36,579 nt of DNA from CAVWDI01 sp046259385 (GCA_046259385.1 JBJYWI010000189.1:1-36579); one strand, 5' to 3'; counted from the stretch's first letter, positions 1 through 8,156 are shown. Notes: generated by a model from the letters alone, not told the origin. A program made the numbers and translations.

Positions 1-197
1 CAACCGATATCTAGGACAGTGGCGTTCTCAGGTAATTGTGCTATGATTCGTTTGATGCCTGGCTGTACACGAGTCCGCGTGGATGAAAATTGCCCGGCAA
101 AGTCACGGTAAAATTTATTGTTTATTTCAATTAAGCGATCAATTATCTCTTGATTCACAACCCAATTATAGCTGTTTGGGAGTTTTTCAATATCCAA
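1..197 (-). CDS. Trm9/ALKBH8-like SAM-dependent methyltransferase, N-terminal part (cut by window edge)
   Basis: An open frame on the minus strand runs off the left edge, so only about 65 residues are visible. It begins after an in-frame TAA with TTG at 195-197; a GTG at 156-158 is an alternative start, and neither has a clear Shine-Dalgarno. The last residues read VLDIG, the start of motif I of class I methyltransferases (usually continued CGxG). Before it lies FYRDFAGQFSSTRTR followed by QPGI. An FSSTR-type segment about 25 residues before motif I is what Trm9 and the ALKBH8 methyltransferase domain show. In eukaryotes those enzymes methylate cm5U34 of tRNA to mcm5U34. The gene is divergent from elp3, whose product makes cm5U34, so the context supports a tRNA wobble role. 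Function is inference: the catalytic half is outside the window, and a generic methyltransferase is possible. Confidence 0.7.
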   Translation of the reverse strand, partial: MDIEKLPNSYNWVVNQEIIDRLIEINNKFYRDFAGQFSSTRTRVQPGIKRIIAQLPENATVLDIG

Positions 198-204
198 TTA
201 ATAT
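176..204 (+). promoter_or_regulatory. Possible elp3 promoter
   Basis: TTGGGA (176-181), a 17-base spacer and TAATAT (199-204) give a plausible sigma-70 promoter. Transcription would start near 211, about 36 bases before the elp3 ATG. The -35 box is a weak match, and the site overlaps the start of the divergent methyltransferase gene. Confidence 0.3.
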
Positions 205-246
205 GGTCAACACTAAGAAGATTTTCGCTAGAAGAAAAATGTAGAT

Positions 247-1854
247 ATGGACACCTGGTATACAAAAAGGCAATATACTCGCGATCAGTTCGACCTGGCG
301 AAGGTTGTTCTGGAGGAGGTCCGCTCAGGTATAAATTTGGAGGATGCGGTCCGCAATAATCCATTGCCGGAAGGAGGGTATCTAGGTAAGAGTCTGCTGG
401 TAGCCGCGTATAAAGCACTTGTAGAGGATGGCGAGATTCTAGAAGACTCCCGTATTCTTGCTAAAATACGCTTGAAGCCGGTCAGAACTTTATCCGGGGT
501 AACAACCGTTTCAGTTTTGACAAAACCTTATCCGTGCCCGGGGAAATGTATATTTTGTCCAACTGATGTGCGCATGCCCAAAAGCTACCTGCCCGATGAA
601 CCAGGGGCTATGCGGGCGCTGCAACATGAATTTGACCCGTTTAACCAAGTCTCAGCAAGGATCAAAGCGTTGGACGATGTAGGGCATCCGACGGATAAAG
701 TTGAACTGCTGATTTTAGGGGGCACCTGGAGTTCGTACCAGCGTGATTATCAGGAATACTTTGTTAAGCGTTGTTTTGACGCCCTCAACCAATTTGATTC
801 AAATAACCTGGCTCAAGCTCAAAATTGCAACGAAATTGCAAAGCATAGAAATGTAGGTCTTGTGGTGGAAACCAGACCAGATAAAATAAATATTGATGAG
901 TTAATTTGGTTGAGGAAATTGGGTGTTACAAAATTACAGATGGGAGCCCAAAGTTTTGACGATAGAATTTTAAAAATAAATGCTCGCGGCCATACAGCAA
1001 AAAAAACTCTTGATGCAGTCAATCTACTCCGGGCGATGGGTTTCAAAATTGTCCTGCACTGGATGCCAAATCTTTTAGGAGCGAATTTAGATTCTGACCG
1101 GGAAGATTTCACAAGAATGTGGCAGGGTTATTGTCCAGATGAGTTAAAAATTTATCCAACCCAGCTATTGAAAAATGCTGATCTATACCATTACTGGTTG
1201 AACGGTGATTATCAACCGTACAAAACATGGGAATTAATTGATTTAATTGCAGACGTAAAAGAAACCATTCCAAGGTACTGCCGGGTGAACAGAGTTGTTC
1301 GTGATATTCCATCAACAAATGTGGTAAAAGGAAATAAACGAACCAGCTTGAGACAGGATGTGCAAAGGAAACTGGCTTCCAGAAACAAAAAATGTAATTG
1401 TATCCGCTGCAGGGAGGTTCGTGCCGAAGTTATTGACATTGATACTTTGCAACTGGATGATTATGTTTATGAGGCGGCAACATTTGAAGAACATTTCCTC
1501 TCTTACAATACACCAGACGATAAGATAGCAGGACTGCTGCGCCTAACATTACCAGGAGAAAAATCTCCTCATACTGGATTGCGAGATCTCACAAAAGCCG
1601 CAATCATCAGAGAAATCCATGTCTATGGACAATCGTTATCAGTGGGCACAGATCAGGAAAGCGCAGTACAGCACTCTGGATTGGGGACAAGGTTGCTCGA
1701 AGAAGCAGAACTTATTTCCAGGGAGAAGGGTTTTATGAAAATTGCTGTAATTTCAGCTATTGGAACTCGGCGCTATTATTTGTCTCGCGGCTTCAGGAGA
1801 GGTGATTTATATATGGTGAAGGAATTAGTTAAGAAACAAAGATATCATCCCTGA
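247..1854 (+). CDS. elp3: Elp3-family tRNA uridine-34 carboxymethylation enzyme (radical SAM plus GNAT)
   Basis: 535 residues, the size of stand-alone bacterial and archaeal Elp3. The radical SAM cluster is C97-x3-C101-x2-C104 within PYPCPGKCIFCP. It is followed by Elp3-typical segments (GGTWSSYQRDYQEYF, VETRPD, QMGAQSFDD, LHWMPNLLGA). A Cys-rich zinc-binding segment (CNCIRC) lies near residue 384. A C-terminal GNAT acetyl-CoA fold has VQHSGLGTRLL near 474 and ends with YYLSRGFRR. The family uses acetyl-CoA and SAM to make 5-carboxymethyl-uridine at tRNA position 34; a Dehalococcoides (Chloroflexota) Elp3 has served as structural model. The ATG at 247 is the first start after an in-frame TAG at 229-231 and has a purine-rich GAAGAAAA upstream. 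No other Elongator subunit is present, as usual in prokaryotes. The divergent neighbour is a Trm9-like methyltransferase. Confidence 0.95.
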   Translation: MDTWYTKRQYTRDQFDLAKVVLEEVRSGINLEDAVRNNPLPEGGYLGKSLLVAAYKALVEDGEILEDSRILAKIRLKPVRTLSGVTTVSVLTKPYPCPGKCIFCPTDVRMPKSYLPDEPGAMRALQHEFDPFNQVSARIKALDDVGHPTDKVELLILGGTWSSYQRDYQEYFVKRCFDALNQFDSNNLAQAQNCNEIAKHRNVGLVVETRPDKINIDELIWLRKLGVTKLQMGAQSFDDRILKINARGHTAKKTLDAVNLLRAMGFKIVLHWMPNLLGANLDSDREDFTRMWQGYCPDELKIYPTQLLKNADLYHYWLNGDYQPYKTWELIDLIADVKETIPRYCRVNRVVRDIPSTNVVKGNKRTSLRQDVQRKLASRNKKCNCIRCREVRAEVIDIDTLQLDDYVYEAATFEEHFLSYNTPDDKIAGLLRLTLPGEKSPHTGLRDLTKAAIIREIHVYGQSLSVGTDQESAVQHSGLGTRLLEEAELISREKGFMKIAVISAIGTRRYYLSRGFRRGDLYMVKELVKKQRYHP

Positions 1855-1924
1855 GCGGAGGGCATTTTTGGGGATGGAATATTAATTATCGGGTGGATGA
1901 AAATGGTTGTTTTTCGTTGTGATA

Positions 1925-1953
1925 TTGACTTGGAGTTAGAAATCTGCTATATT
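1925..1953 (+). promoter_or_regulatory. Strong sigma-70 promoter of the sugar regulon
   Basis: TTGACT (1925-1930), a spacer of exactly 17 bases, and TATATT (1948-1953). It is the best promoter match in the window. The predicted start near 1960 falls inside the palindrome at 1956-1980, so a repressor bound there would block initiation. Confidence 0.8.
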
Positions 1954-1955
1954 AT

Positions 1956-1980
1956 TAACACGCGTTACTAACGCGTGTTA
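1956..1980. promoter_or_regulatory. LacI-family operator, 25-bp perfect palindrome
   Basis: Left arm TAACACGCGTTA (1956-1967), one central C (1968), right arm TAACGCGTGTTA (1969-1980): two perfect 12-bp arms. Each arm carries its own self-complementary ACGCGT core with a central CpG, as LacI-family half-sites do, so this may be two overlapping operators. The site covers the predicted transcription start of lacI. ACGCGTTAC recurs at 2017-2025 inside the first codons of lacI. The assignment to this LacI protein rests on position. Confidence 0.8.
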
Positions 1981-2005
1981 GTAGAGAGTTTTTTAGGGAA
2001 ATAAT

Positions 2006-3049
2006 TTGAACACAAGACGCGTTACAAGCCAGGATGTAGCCGATTTAGCTGGTGTTTCACGCACAACTGTCTCTCTTGTCCTGAATAAAGTTGAGACAGC
2101 GAAAATCAGTCCGTCAACGCGCGATAAAGTATTCGACGCAGCAGATTCTCTTGGGTACGTTCCAGATGCTGCTGCGCAAGCACTGGCAAGCCGCAAGGCA
2201 AAAAACATCGGGCTCATCTTTACCCGCAGGCTGAATTACATATCATCTGATGCTTTTATACCGTTAATACTGGACGGATTAATTGAAGTAGTGCATCAAA
2301 ACGATATGCGCCTTTTACTAGATATCGTTGAACCTGACCGCCAAGCGGAAGCCTATATTGAATTTGTACGCGGAAAGAGAATAGACGGCATTTTACTATC
2401 CGGACCATGGTTCGATAAAGATGCGTTGCAGGTTTTATGGAATGAGGGCTTTCCAACTGTATTAATCGGTAAACTACCGGGATCCATGTTTTATTCGGTG
2501 GACATTGACAATTACGCCGCAGCAAAAGAAGCTGTGGCGTATTTGGTTAAATCGGGACACAAGAGAATTGTCTGCATAACAAATGCATCGCTTTCACACC
2601 CTGCTGCATCCGACAGGTTTTCGGGTTATAAAACTGCCCTTGAAGAATCTGGATTAAGTTATAATGAAGAACTAATAAGATATGGGGATTTCACTGTCGA
2701 AAGCGGTTATCAGGCTATGAGGAGCATACTTGAGGCTGGTATGCGTTTCACAGGGGCATTTGTAGCAAGCGATACAGTAGCATTGGGCGCAAAAGCGGCA
2801 TTATGTGAACATGGTTTGAGGGTGCCAGCTGATGTTGCTATTATTGGATTTGATGATCTTCCGATTGCCAAACACCTTGACCCACCATTATCAACAGTTC
2901 GAGTACCAGCAATAAACTTAGCGAGAAAAGCTTGCGAAATTCTAATCCACCAGCTTGATGGGGAACATCCATCAAACCGGAGGTTGCTCTTGGATACTGA
3001 ACTTATTATTCGCGGTTCATGTGGATCGAATGGAAAAGATAAGCGATAA
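2006..3049 (+). CDS. LacI-family transcriptional repressor of the sugar regulon
   Basis: 347 residues. An N-terminal LacI helix-turn-helix (VTSQDVADLAGVSRTTVSLVL, residues about 6-26) is followed by the hinge helix (AAAQALASRKAKNIGLIF). A periplasmic-binding-protein-like effector domain runs to near residue 335, ending with the usual IIGFDD and STVRVP segments. The start is TTG at 2006, preceded at seven bases by AGGG (1995-1998). An in-frame TAG at 1994-1996 rules out an earlier start. It lies 130 bases before the binding-protein gene on the same strand, directly behind the promoter and palindrome, so it probably represses itself and the whole cluster. The effector is probably an alpha-glucoside or a phosphorylated derivative (inference from the neighbours). 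Confidence 0.93.
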   Translation: MNTRRVTSQDVADLAGVSRTTVSLVLNKVETAKISPSTRDKVFDAADSLGYVPDAAAQALASRKAKNIGLIFTRRLNYISSDAFIPLILDGLIEVVHQNDMRLLLDIVEPDRQAEAYIEFVRGKRIDGILLSGPWFDKDALQVLWNEGFPTVLIGKLPGSMFYSVDIDNYAAAKEAVAYLVKSGHKRIVCITNASLSHPAASDRFSGYKTALEESGLSYNEELIRYGDFTVESGYQAMRSILEAGMRFTGAFVASDTVALGAKAALCEHGLRVPADVAIIGFDDLPIAKHLDPPLSTVRVPAINLARKACEILIHQLDGEHPSNRRLLLDTELIIRGSCGSNGKDKR

Positions 3050-3141
3050 CTGGATTTAAGTTTATTCAAATCAGGTTCAACTAAAAACATAATTAAAAAG
3101 GAGGCAGATAGCGGAAAAAGGATAAAAGATAACTCAATTGA

Positions 3142-3183
3142 ATGAAAGGCAAAAATCAACTCAAAAAGGAGAAGAATAAATGA
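3142..3183 (+). other. Possible 13-codon leader ORF coupled to the binding-protein gene
   Basis: An ATG at 3142 opens a 13-codon, lysine-rich reading frame whose TGA (3181-3183) overlaps the ATG of the binding-protein gene in ATGA. The GGAG that serves the downstream gene lies inside it. An unused AAAAAGGAGG lies further upstream near 3096-3105. The frame has no good ribosome site of its own and may be chance in purine-rich leader sequence. Confidence 0.2.
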
Positions 3184-5588
3184 ATAAAAACAAAGCCTTA
3201 TGGTCAATGCTGGGGATAATTGTGATATTTGCATTTATCATCAGCGCCTGCCAACCGGCGGCAACGGAAGCACCTGCTCCAGAAGAACCGGTTGCTGAAG
3301 AACCTGCTGCTGAGGAGGAGATGGTAGAAGAGGAAGCTATGCCGGCATTCGACGTTGCGATGATACCCGGCGGTTTCCTTGAAAAAGCTGTTGCTGGTGA
3401 ATATGCTGGGACTGAGGTCACCGTGGATGGACCGTTCACGGATCCTGATGACCAGAGATTCTACGAGTCCATGGCGGCTTTTGAAGAGGCAACTGGTATC
3501 ACCGTAAACTATATCGGCGATAAGGAATTTGAAGCCCGAATTTCTATTGCAGTCGATGCTGGTGATCCTCCTGATATCGCTGATTTCCCGCAACCCGGGA
3601 AAGCTGCCAGCTTTGCGCGCCAGGGACATCTAGTCGATCTGAATGAATTTATTCCTCAGGACTGGCTTGAGCAGCAATATAACCAGAGCTGGTTGGATAT
3701 GGGAATGCTGGAAGGCCCGGATGGTGAACTCTTTACAGCAGGCGTATGGCACCGATTCAACGGCAAGAGCCTTGTGTGGTATCCCAAGGATGACTGGGAT
3801 GCAGCAGGATATGAGATCCCCGAGACATGGGATGACATGCTCGCTTTAACACAGCAGATAGCTGATGACGGCGATACAGCTTGGTGCATTGGTATTGAAT
3901 CAGAAGCTGCAACTGGTTGGCCTGCAACCGACTGGACCGAGGAGACCATGTTGCGCACCACCTCCCTGGAAAATTACGACAAATGGGTCAAGGGTGAACT
4001 GCCTTTCTCATCCCCAGAGGTGAAGAAAGCCATTGAAACCTGGAGTGAGATCTGGTTCAATGATAATTATGTATATGGTGGAAGGGATGGCATTGTTTCC
4101 ACTTTCTTCGGGGATGCACCGGCCCCGATGTTTGAAGATCCGCCAAAGTGCTGGATGCACAAACAGGGTAACTTCATCACCGGCTTCTTCCCAGAAGGTG
4201 CAGAAGCAGGTGTTGACTATGATTTCTTCTACTTCCCCCCGATTGATGAGGAATATGGCAGACCATTCCTGGTCGCTGGTGACGTTATGGTCATGTTCAA
4301 CGATCGCCCAGAAGTACGAGCTCTGATGGAGTATTTCACCACTCCGCAGTCTGCAAGCGGATGGCTGTTGAATGGCGGCGCGCTTGCTGCCCACCTGACC
4401 GCAACTCCAGATATGTACGGGGTTGATCTTGAGCGCGGTATCGCTGAACTGGTTGGTGAAGCGACCAGCTTCCGCTTTGATGGGTCTGACCTGATGCCGG
4501 GTGAGGTTGGCGCGGGTTCATTCTGGACTGCGATGACTGACTATGTCAGCGGGTTATCTGATCTTGATACAGCTCTGGCAGAAATTGATGCCTCCTGGCC
4601 GGAAGGTGTGGAAGGCGAAGCACAGGCTCCTTCAGAGGAAGGACTTGGTTCAGAAGCTAACCCGATCAAAGTTTTGTTTGTTCCATCCGTGGACACCAAC
4701 TTTATGATTGAATCAGGCGCTCTGATCGAGCAGGGTCTCAATGAAGCAACTGGTTTGAACTTTGAGGTCAGTGTCCCCGCTTCATACGCAGCCACCATTG
4801 AGGAGATGTGCGCTTCCCCCGATGACACCATCGGTTTCATCCCCGCAATGGGTTATGCCCTGGCAAATCAATTGTGCGGTGTGGAACCCGGCTTGGCTGC
4901 TGAGCGCTACGGCTGGAATGTTTACTGGACCCAGTTTATTGTGCCTCGTGACAGCGATATTCAATCGTTTGAAGATCTGGAAGGCAAGTCCTGGGGATTC
5001 CCTGAATCAACCTCAACTTCTGGTTTCCTCTACCCATCAGCCCTGTTTGATGATATGGGAATAACTGTAGGAGAGCAGGTTGAGACCGGTGGTCACCCTG
5101 AAACAGTCAAGGCGGTATACAATGGAGAGGTAGACTTTGGCACAACTTACTTCAGCGCACCATTACTGCCAGAAGGCGAGGGGACCTGGACAACGGATAT
5201 GCCACCTGACGTCCCGGATGAACTGGTTCCGGAATGCGCTCCTAACGAAGAGGGTCAGCTCTGGTGCGGCGGTTATCGTGTACTGGATGCGCGTGCCGCA
5301 ATCACCGAGGAAGCTCCAGATGTAGTACAGAAGGTTCGTATCCTTGGATTAACCCCAGAAATCCCCAATGACACCATGTCCTTCTCTCCGGATTTCCCGG
5401 AGGATCTCAAGCAAACTATCACCGATGGTGTTATCGCTTTCCTTGGTACTGAAGCATGCGAAAATTCCCTGTGTAATGAGAAGTTTTATGACTGGACAGG
5501 CGCTGGACCAATCTCCGATGAGAACTTCGATGGAATCCGCATCATGATGGAAGCCCAGGGCATTACACTGGAGAATGTCGGCGAGTAA
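3180..5588 (+). CDS. Two-domain solute-binding lipoprotein: alpha-glucoside-type SBP fused to a PhnD-like SBP
   Basis: 802 residues, about twice a normal ABC receptor. A signal peptide ends in lipobox ISAC with Cys24, followed by an Ala/Pro/Glu-rich spacer (about 25-54). Residues about 60-473 are a complete family-1 sugar-binding protein of the AglE (alpha-glucoside) kind, ending at its normal C terminus (EIDASWPE). A short acidic linker (about 474-490) leads to GLGSEANPIKVLFVPS. Residues about 492-800 form a second full binding protein of the PhnD/SsuA/transferrin class, which elsewhere is usually a separate lipoprotein. The frame is continuous with no sign of error. The start has AAAAAGGAGAAG upstream. 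Two permeases follow after 248 bases; no PhnC or PhnE homologue is present. The sugar role of the first half is well supported. The second half's ligand is unknown: it could be a second receptor or a sensor domain. Confidence 0.9.
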   Translation: MNKNKALWSMLGIIVIFAFIISACQPAATEAPAPEEPVAEEPAAEEEMVEEEAMPAFDVAMIPGGFLEKAVAGEYAGTEVTVDGPFTDPDDQRFYESMAAFEEATGITVNYIGDKEFEARISIAVDAGDPPDIADFPQPGKAASFARQGHLVDLNEFIPQDWLEQQYNQSWLDMGMLEGPDGELFTAGVWHRFNGKSLVWYPKDDWDAAGYEIPETWDDMLALTQQIADDGDTAWCIGIESEAATGWPATDWTEETMLRTTSLENYDKWVKGELPFSSPEVKKAIETWSEIWFNDNYVYGGRDGIVSTFFGDAPAPMFEDPPKCWMHKQGNFITGFFPEGAEAGVDYDFFYFPPIDEEYGRPFLVAGDVMVMFNDRPEVRALMEYFTTPQSASGWLLNGGALAAHLTATPDMYGVDLERGIAELVGEATSFRFDGSDLMPGEVGAGSFWTAMTDYVSGLSDLDTALAEIDASWPEGVEGEAQAPSEEGLGSEANPIKVLFVPSVDTNFMIESGALIEQGLNEATGLNFEVSVPASYAATIEEMCASPDDTIGFIPAMGYALANQLCGVEPGLAAERYGWNVYWTQFIVPRDSDIQSFEDLEGKSWGFPESTSTSGFLYPSALFDDMGITVGEQVETGGHPETVKAVYNGEVDFGTTYFSAPLLPEGEGTWTTDMPPDVPDELVPECAPNEEGQLWCGGYRVLDARAAITEEAPDVVQKVRILGLTPEIPNDTMSFSPDFPEDLKQTITDGVIAFLGTEACENSLCNEKFYDWTGAGPISDENFDGIRIMMEAQGITLENVGE

Positions 5589-5625
5589 TCTCAACTAATC
5601 ACCTTATCAATTCTGGATAAGAAGT

Positions 5626-5661
5626 GGGGTGCTTTCTGTTGAAATCATCAGAGAGCACCCC
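5626..5661 (+). terminator. Intercistronic hairpin after the binding-protein gene
   Basis: Arms GGGGTGCTTTCTG (5626-5638) and CAGAGAGCACCCC (5649-5661) pair over 13 positions with one G-U, around a 10-base loop. No T-run follows, so it is more likely a 3' stabiliser or partial attenuator than a full terminator. Such hairpins keep receptor mRNA more abundant than permease mRNA. Confidence 0.65.
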
Positions 5662-5786
5662 AGATAGCATATAACCTGTAGTGGTCGATATCGTTATATA
5701 TAAGTATATTTCCGTAATTAATATTTAATTTTTTTAATTATGTTCAACTTTAATTTCATTTTTTATTATCTCCAAGGTCAGAAAAG

Positions 5787-5820
5787 GTTGCCAGTTATGT
5801 TGTCACTGGCAGCTTTGTTT
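5787..5820 (+). terminator. Hairpin with T-rich tail just before the permease gene
   Basis: GTTGCCAGT (5787-5795) pairs with ACTGGCAGC (5805-5813) over nine positions with one G-U, followed by TTTGTTT (5814-5820). This looks like a weak intrinsic terminator ending three bases before the AAGGAG that serves the permease gene. It may reduce permease expression relative to the receptor. Confidence 0.5.
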
Positions 5821-5836
5821 AACAAGGAGTGAGAAG

Positions 5837-7018
5837 ATGGCACAAATTAATGCAGTTGATGATCGCGAGATGGGTGTTGCGGCTAGAATTTTTGCCTGGA
5901 TTGGGCGGGTATTTCTCGCTGTCATAATACCGTTAATCGCATTCCTGGCGATTTACGCTGGGTTTATTTTTTTACGTGACACCCACGCGCCCAGATGGGT
6001 AATGACAATCGTGGCGATTATCTGGGGAGTTGGCGGAATAGCGGCTCTCTTTTGGGTTTTCAATGGAATTGTTGAGAGGCTGCCAGATGAGTGGACTCAG
6101 CGGCTGCAACCATTCGTATTTGTCGGACCGGCTCTTGTTATTCTATTGTGGTACCTGACCGTTCCTGTTTATCGGACATTCTGGTTGAGCCTGTTTCACA
6201 GAGATGGATTTCCGGTGGGATTTTCCGTTTTTGCCCCCTGGACCTGGCCGCAGGCTTTGCAGAGCCCGGCGTTTGTTGGTCTGGGAAATTACCTGGCAAT
6301 TTTTTCAGAACGTCTTCTGCAGGAAGCAATCCGAAACAATCTTATGTGGATTGTCTTCGGCAGCACAACTTCGGTTGTTATGGGATTGATTGTTGCATGG
6401 CTGGCTGACAGAAGCAAGTTCGAACGTGTTTCAAAATCGTTGGTTTTCCTTCCCATGGCAATTTCATTTGTTGGCGCCAGCGTGATCTGGAATTTTATTT
6501 ATGAAGTCCGCCCTGAGGGTGCCGCCCAAATTGGTTTATTAAATGCGATCGTGGTTGCGTTCGGGGGTAGCCCGCATCCCTGGGACAAATGGGTTGCCAT
6601 AGCACCCTGGAACAATCTCTTTCTCATTATCATTGTGGTTTGGCTTCAGACTGGCTTCTCGATGGTTTTGTTCTCGGCGGCACTAAAGGGAATTCCGGAA
6701 GAAATAATAGAGGCTGCCAGGGTGGATGGCGCGACCGAGATGCAGGTCTTTTTAAGAATAATGGTTCCATATATTATGGGGACAATTGTCACCGTCTGGA
6801 CGACGATAGTCATCTTTACGTTGAAAATATTCGATGTGGTCTGGGTGATGACCGGTGGGCAGTTCGGTACGCATGTAATCGCAACGCAGTTTTACCGGCA
6901 GTCATTTACAGCGAGAAATTCAGGATTTGGTTCTGCCATTGCCATCATTTTACTCATCACGGTTATCCCAGTTATGATCTACAATCTGCGCCAGTTCAGA
7001 GAGACGGAGGCATTTTAA
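5837..7018 (+). CDS. Alpha-glucoside ABC transporter permease, MalF/AglF type
   Basis: 393 residues, strongly hydrophobic. Two N-terminal membrane helices (about 21-47 and 54-75) precede the conserved permease core, which starts near FVGPALVILLWY. The cytoplasmic EAA loop that contacts the ATPase is visible near residues 286-310 (EEIIEAARVDGATEMQVFLR). The core and length fit the AglF branch of MalF-like permeases. AAGGAG lies eight bases before the ATG. The stop is followed one base later by the second permease gene, so the two are translated together. No ATP-binding subunit is encoded in the window; a shared MsmK/MsmX-type ATPase elsewhere is the usual solution for this class. Confidence 0.93.
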   Translation: MAQINAVDDREMGVAARIFAWIGRVFLAVIIPLIAFLAIYAGFIFLRDTHAPRWVMTIVAIIWGVGGIAALFWVFNGIVERLPDEWTQRLQPFVFVGPALVILLWYLTVPVYRTFWLSLFHRDGFPVGFSVFAPWTWPQALQSPAFVGLGNYLAIFSERLLQEAIRNNLMWIVFGSTTSVVMGLIVAWLADRSKFERVSKSLVFLPMAISFVGASVIWNFIYEVRPEGAAQIGLLNAIVVAFGGSPHPWDKWVAIAPWNNLFLIIIVVWLQTGFSMVLFSAALKGIPEEIIEAARVDGATEMQVFLRIMVPYIMGTIVTVWTTIVIFTLKIFDVVWVMTGGQFGTHVIATQFYRQSFTARNSGFGSAIAIILLITVIPVMIYNLRQFRETEAF

Positions 7019-7019
7019 G

Positions 7020-8117
7020 ATGGGTGGTCAAACACGTACTGCAATTGTAATAATTAATATCGCTTTGATTGTTCTGGTATTAATCTGGAGCATCCCGACA
7101 ATTGGATTATTGGTCTCCTCATTTCGGACGAGATTTGATATCCAGACATCCGGATGGTGGTCAATTTTCCCACACCGGGCTTGGGAGACCGTAAAAGTTG
7201 TTGACCCGAAGGAATTAGGCTTGGACCCAGACTCTGTGATGGAGGTTGAAGGAGCATCTGGATCCTTTGAGGAACTCCGGCAAGGAGTTGAATCACCCGG
7301 TGGAGATGCTCGAGTAACCTGGGTGGGAAATAAAAGACTTGGGCGGATTGAAGTTCAAAAGAAGGTTTGGACAGTAAATTGGGATTTTACGCTGGATAAC
7401 TACCGTCAGGTTGTATTTGGGTCCTCTTTTGAAGTAACCAGACCGGATGGAACAACTGAAACGGTTCCCGGGCAGGATATGTCGCAGGCGTTTCTTAACA
7501 GCCTTGCTGTGACAATTCCCTCTACTGTTATTCCAATATTGATTGCCGCTTTTGCAGCGTATGCTTTTGCGTGGATGAATTTTCCTGCCAGGAGAGTATC
7601 ATTTATTATGGTAGTAGGACTACTGGTTGTACCGCTGCAAATCGCTCTAGTACCCATCCTGAGCGACTACAATAAAATTGGATTGAACGGTACTTTTTTA
7701 GGGGTGTGGTTGGCGCACACAGGCTTTGGACTCGCGCTAGCCACATACTTGCTGTTCAATTACATCAGTACCCTGCCGCGCGAAACTATGGAATCAGCTT
7801 TCATCGACGGAGCTTCCCATTTTACGGTGTTTACCAGATTGGTTTTGCCTTTATCCGTGCCCGCGTTAGCCTCGTTTGCTATTTTCCAGTTTTTATGGGT
7901 ATGGAACGACTACCTGGTGGCGCTGGTATTCCTGGGAGTAGATCCAAATTTTAAGGTCGTAACCCAAAGGTTAGCAGACCTTACCGGCACGTTTGGTAAT
8001 GCCTGGCATTTGTTAACTGCAGGGGCTTTTGTAACGATGATATTGCCAATGGTTATATTCTTTGCGTTACAACGCTTCTTCGTGCGCGGACTGCTTGCCG
8101 GGTCGGTGAAAGGCTAG
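7020..8117 (+). CDS. Alpha-glucoside ABC transporter permease, MalG/AglG type
   Basis: 365 residues. The first membrane helix (about 8-30) is followed by an unusually large extracytoplasmic insert (about 35-150, containing a Gly/Glu-rich segment) before the conserved five-helix core. Such an insert is characteristic of AglG-type permeases. The EAA loop (ETMESAFIDGASHFTVFTRL) lies near residues 252-275. The start codon is one base after the stop of the first permease gene. It is the second half of the heteromeric channel fed by the lipoprotein receptor upstream. Confidence 0.92.
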   Translation: MGGQTRTAIVIINIALIVLVLIWSIPTIGLLVSSFRTRFDIQTSGWWSIFPHRAWETVKVVDPKELGLDPDSVMEVEGASGSFEELRQGVESPGGDARVTWVGNKRLGRIEVQKKVWTVNWDFTLDNYRQVVFGSSFEVTRPDGTTETVPGQDMSQAFLNSLAVTIPSTVIPILIAAFAAYAFAWMNFPARRVSFIMVVGLLVVPLQIALVPILSDYNKIGLNGTFLGVWLAHTGFGLALATYLLFNYISTLPRETMESAFIDGASHFTVFTRLVLPLSVPALASFAIFQFLWVWNDYLVALVFLGVDPNFKVVTQRLADLTGTFGNAWHLLTAGAFVTMILPMVIFFALQRFFVRGLLAGSVKG

Positions 8118-8156
8118 ACAGCAGTTTCTTTCAAAAATTGAATTGTATATTGGGAA

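Noticed and set aside
155..418. 87-codon minus-strand frame at the left end
   Set aside because: Mostly antisense to elp3; the true minus-strand gene there is the methyltransferase in a different frame.
2710..3234. 174-codon minus-strand frame over the end of lacI
   Set aside because: Antisense shadow of lacI and of the receptor gene start; low-complexity Ser/Leu/Phe translation and no ribosome site.
3180..5588. Receptor gene as two genes merged by an error
   Set aside because: The junction is one clean frame with an in-character acidic linker, no second signal peptide and no second ribosome site; a true fusion is the simpler reading, though reads should be checked.
6589..7050. 153-codon + strand frame overlapping both permease genes
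   Set aside because: It lies in another frame of a clear MalF-type gene, and its translation has no family-like features.
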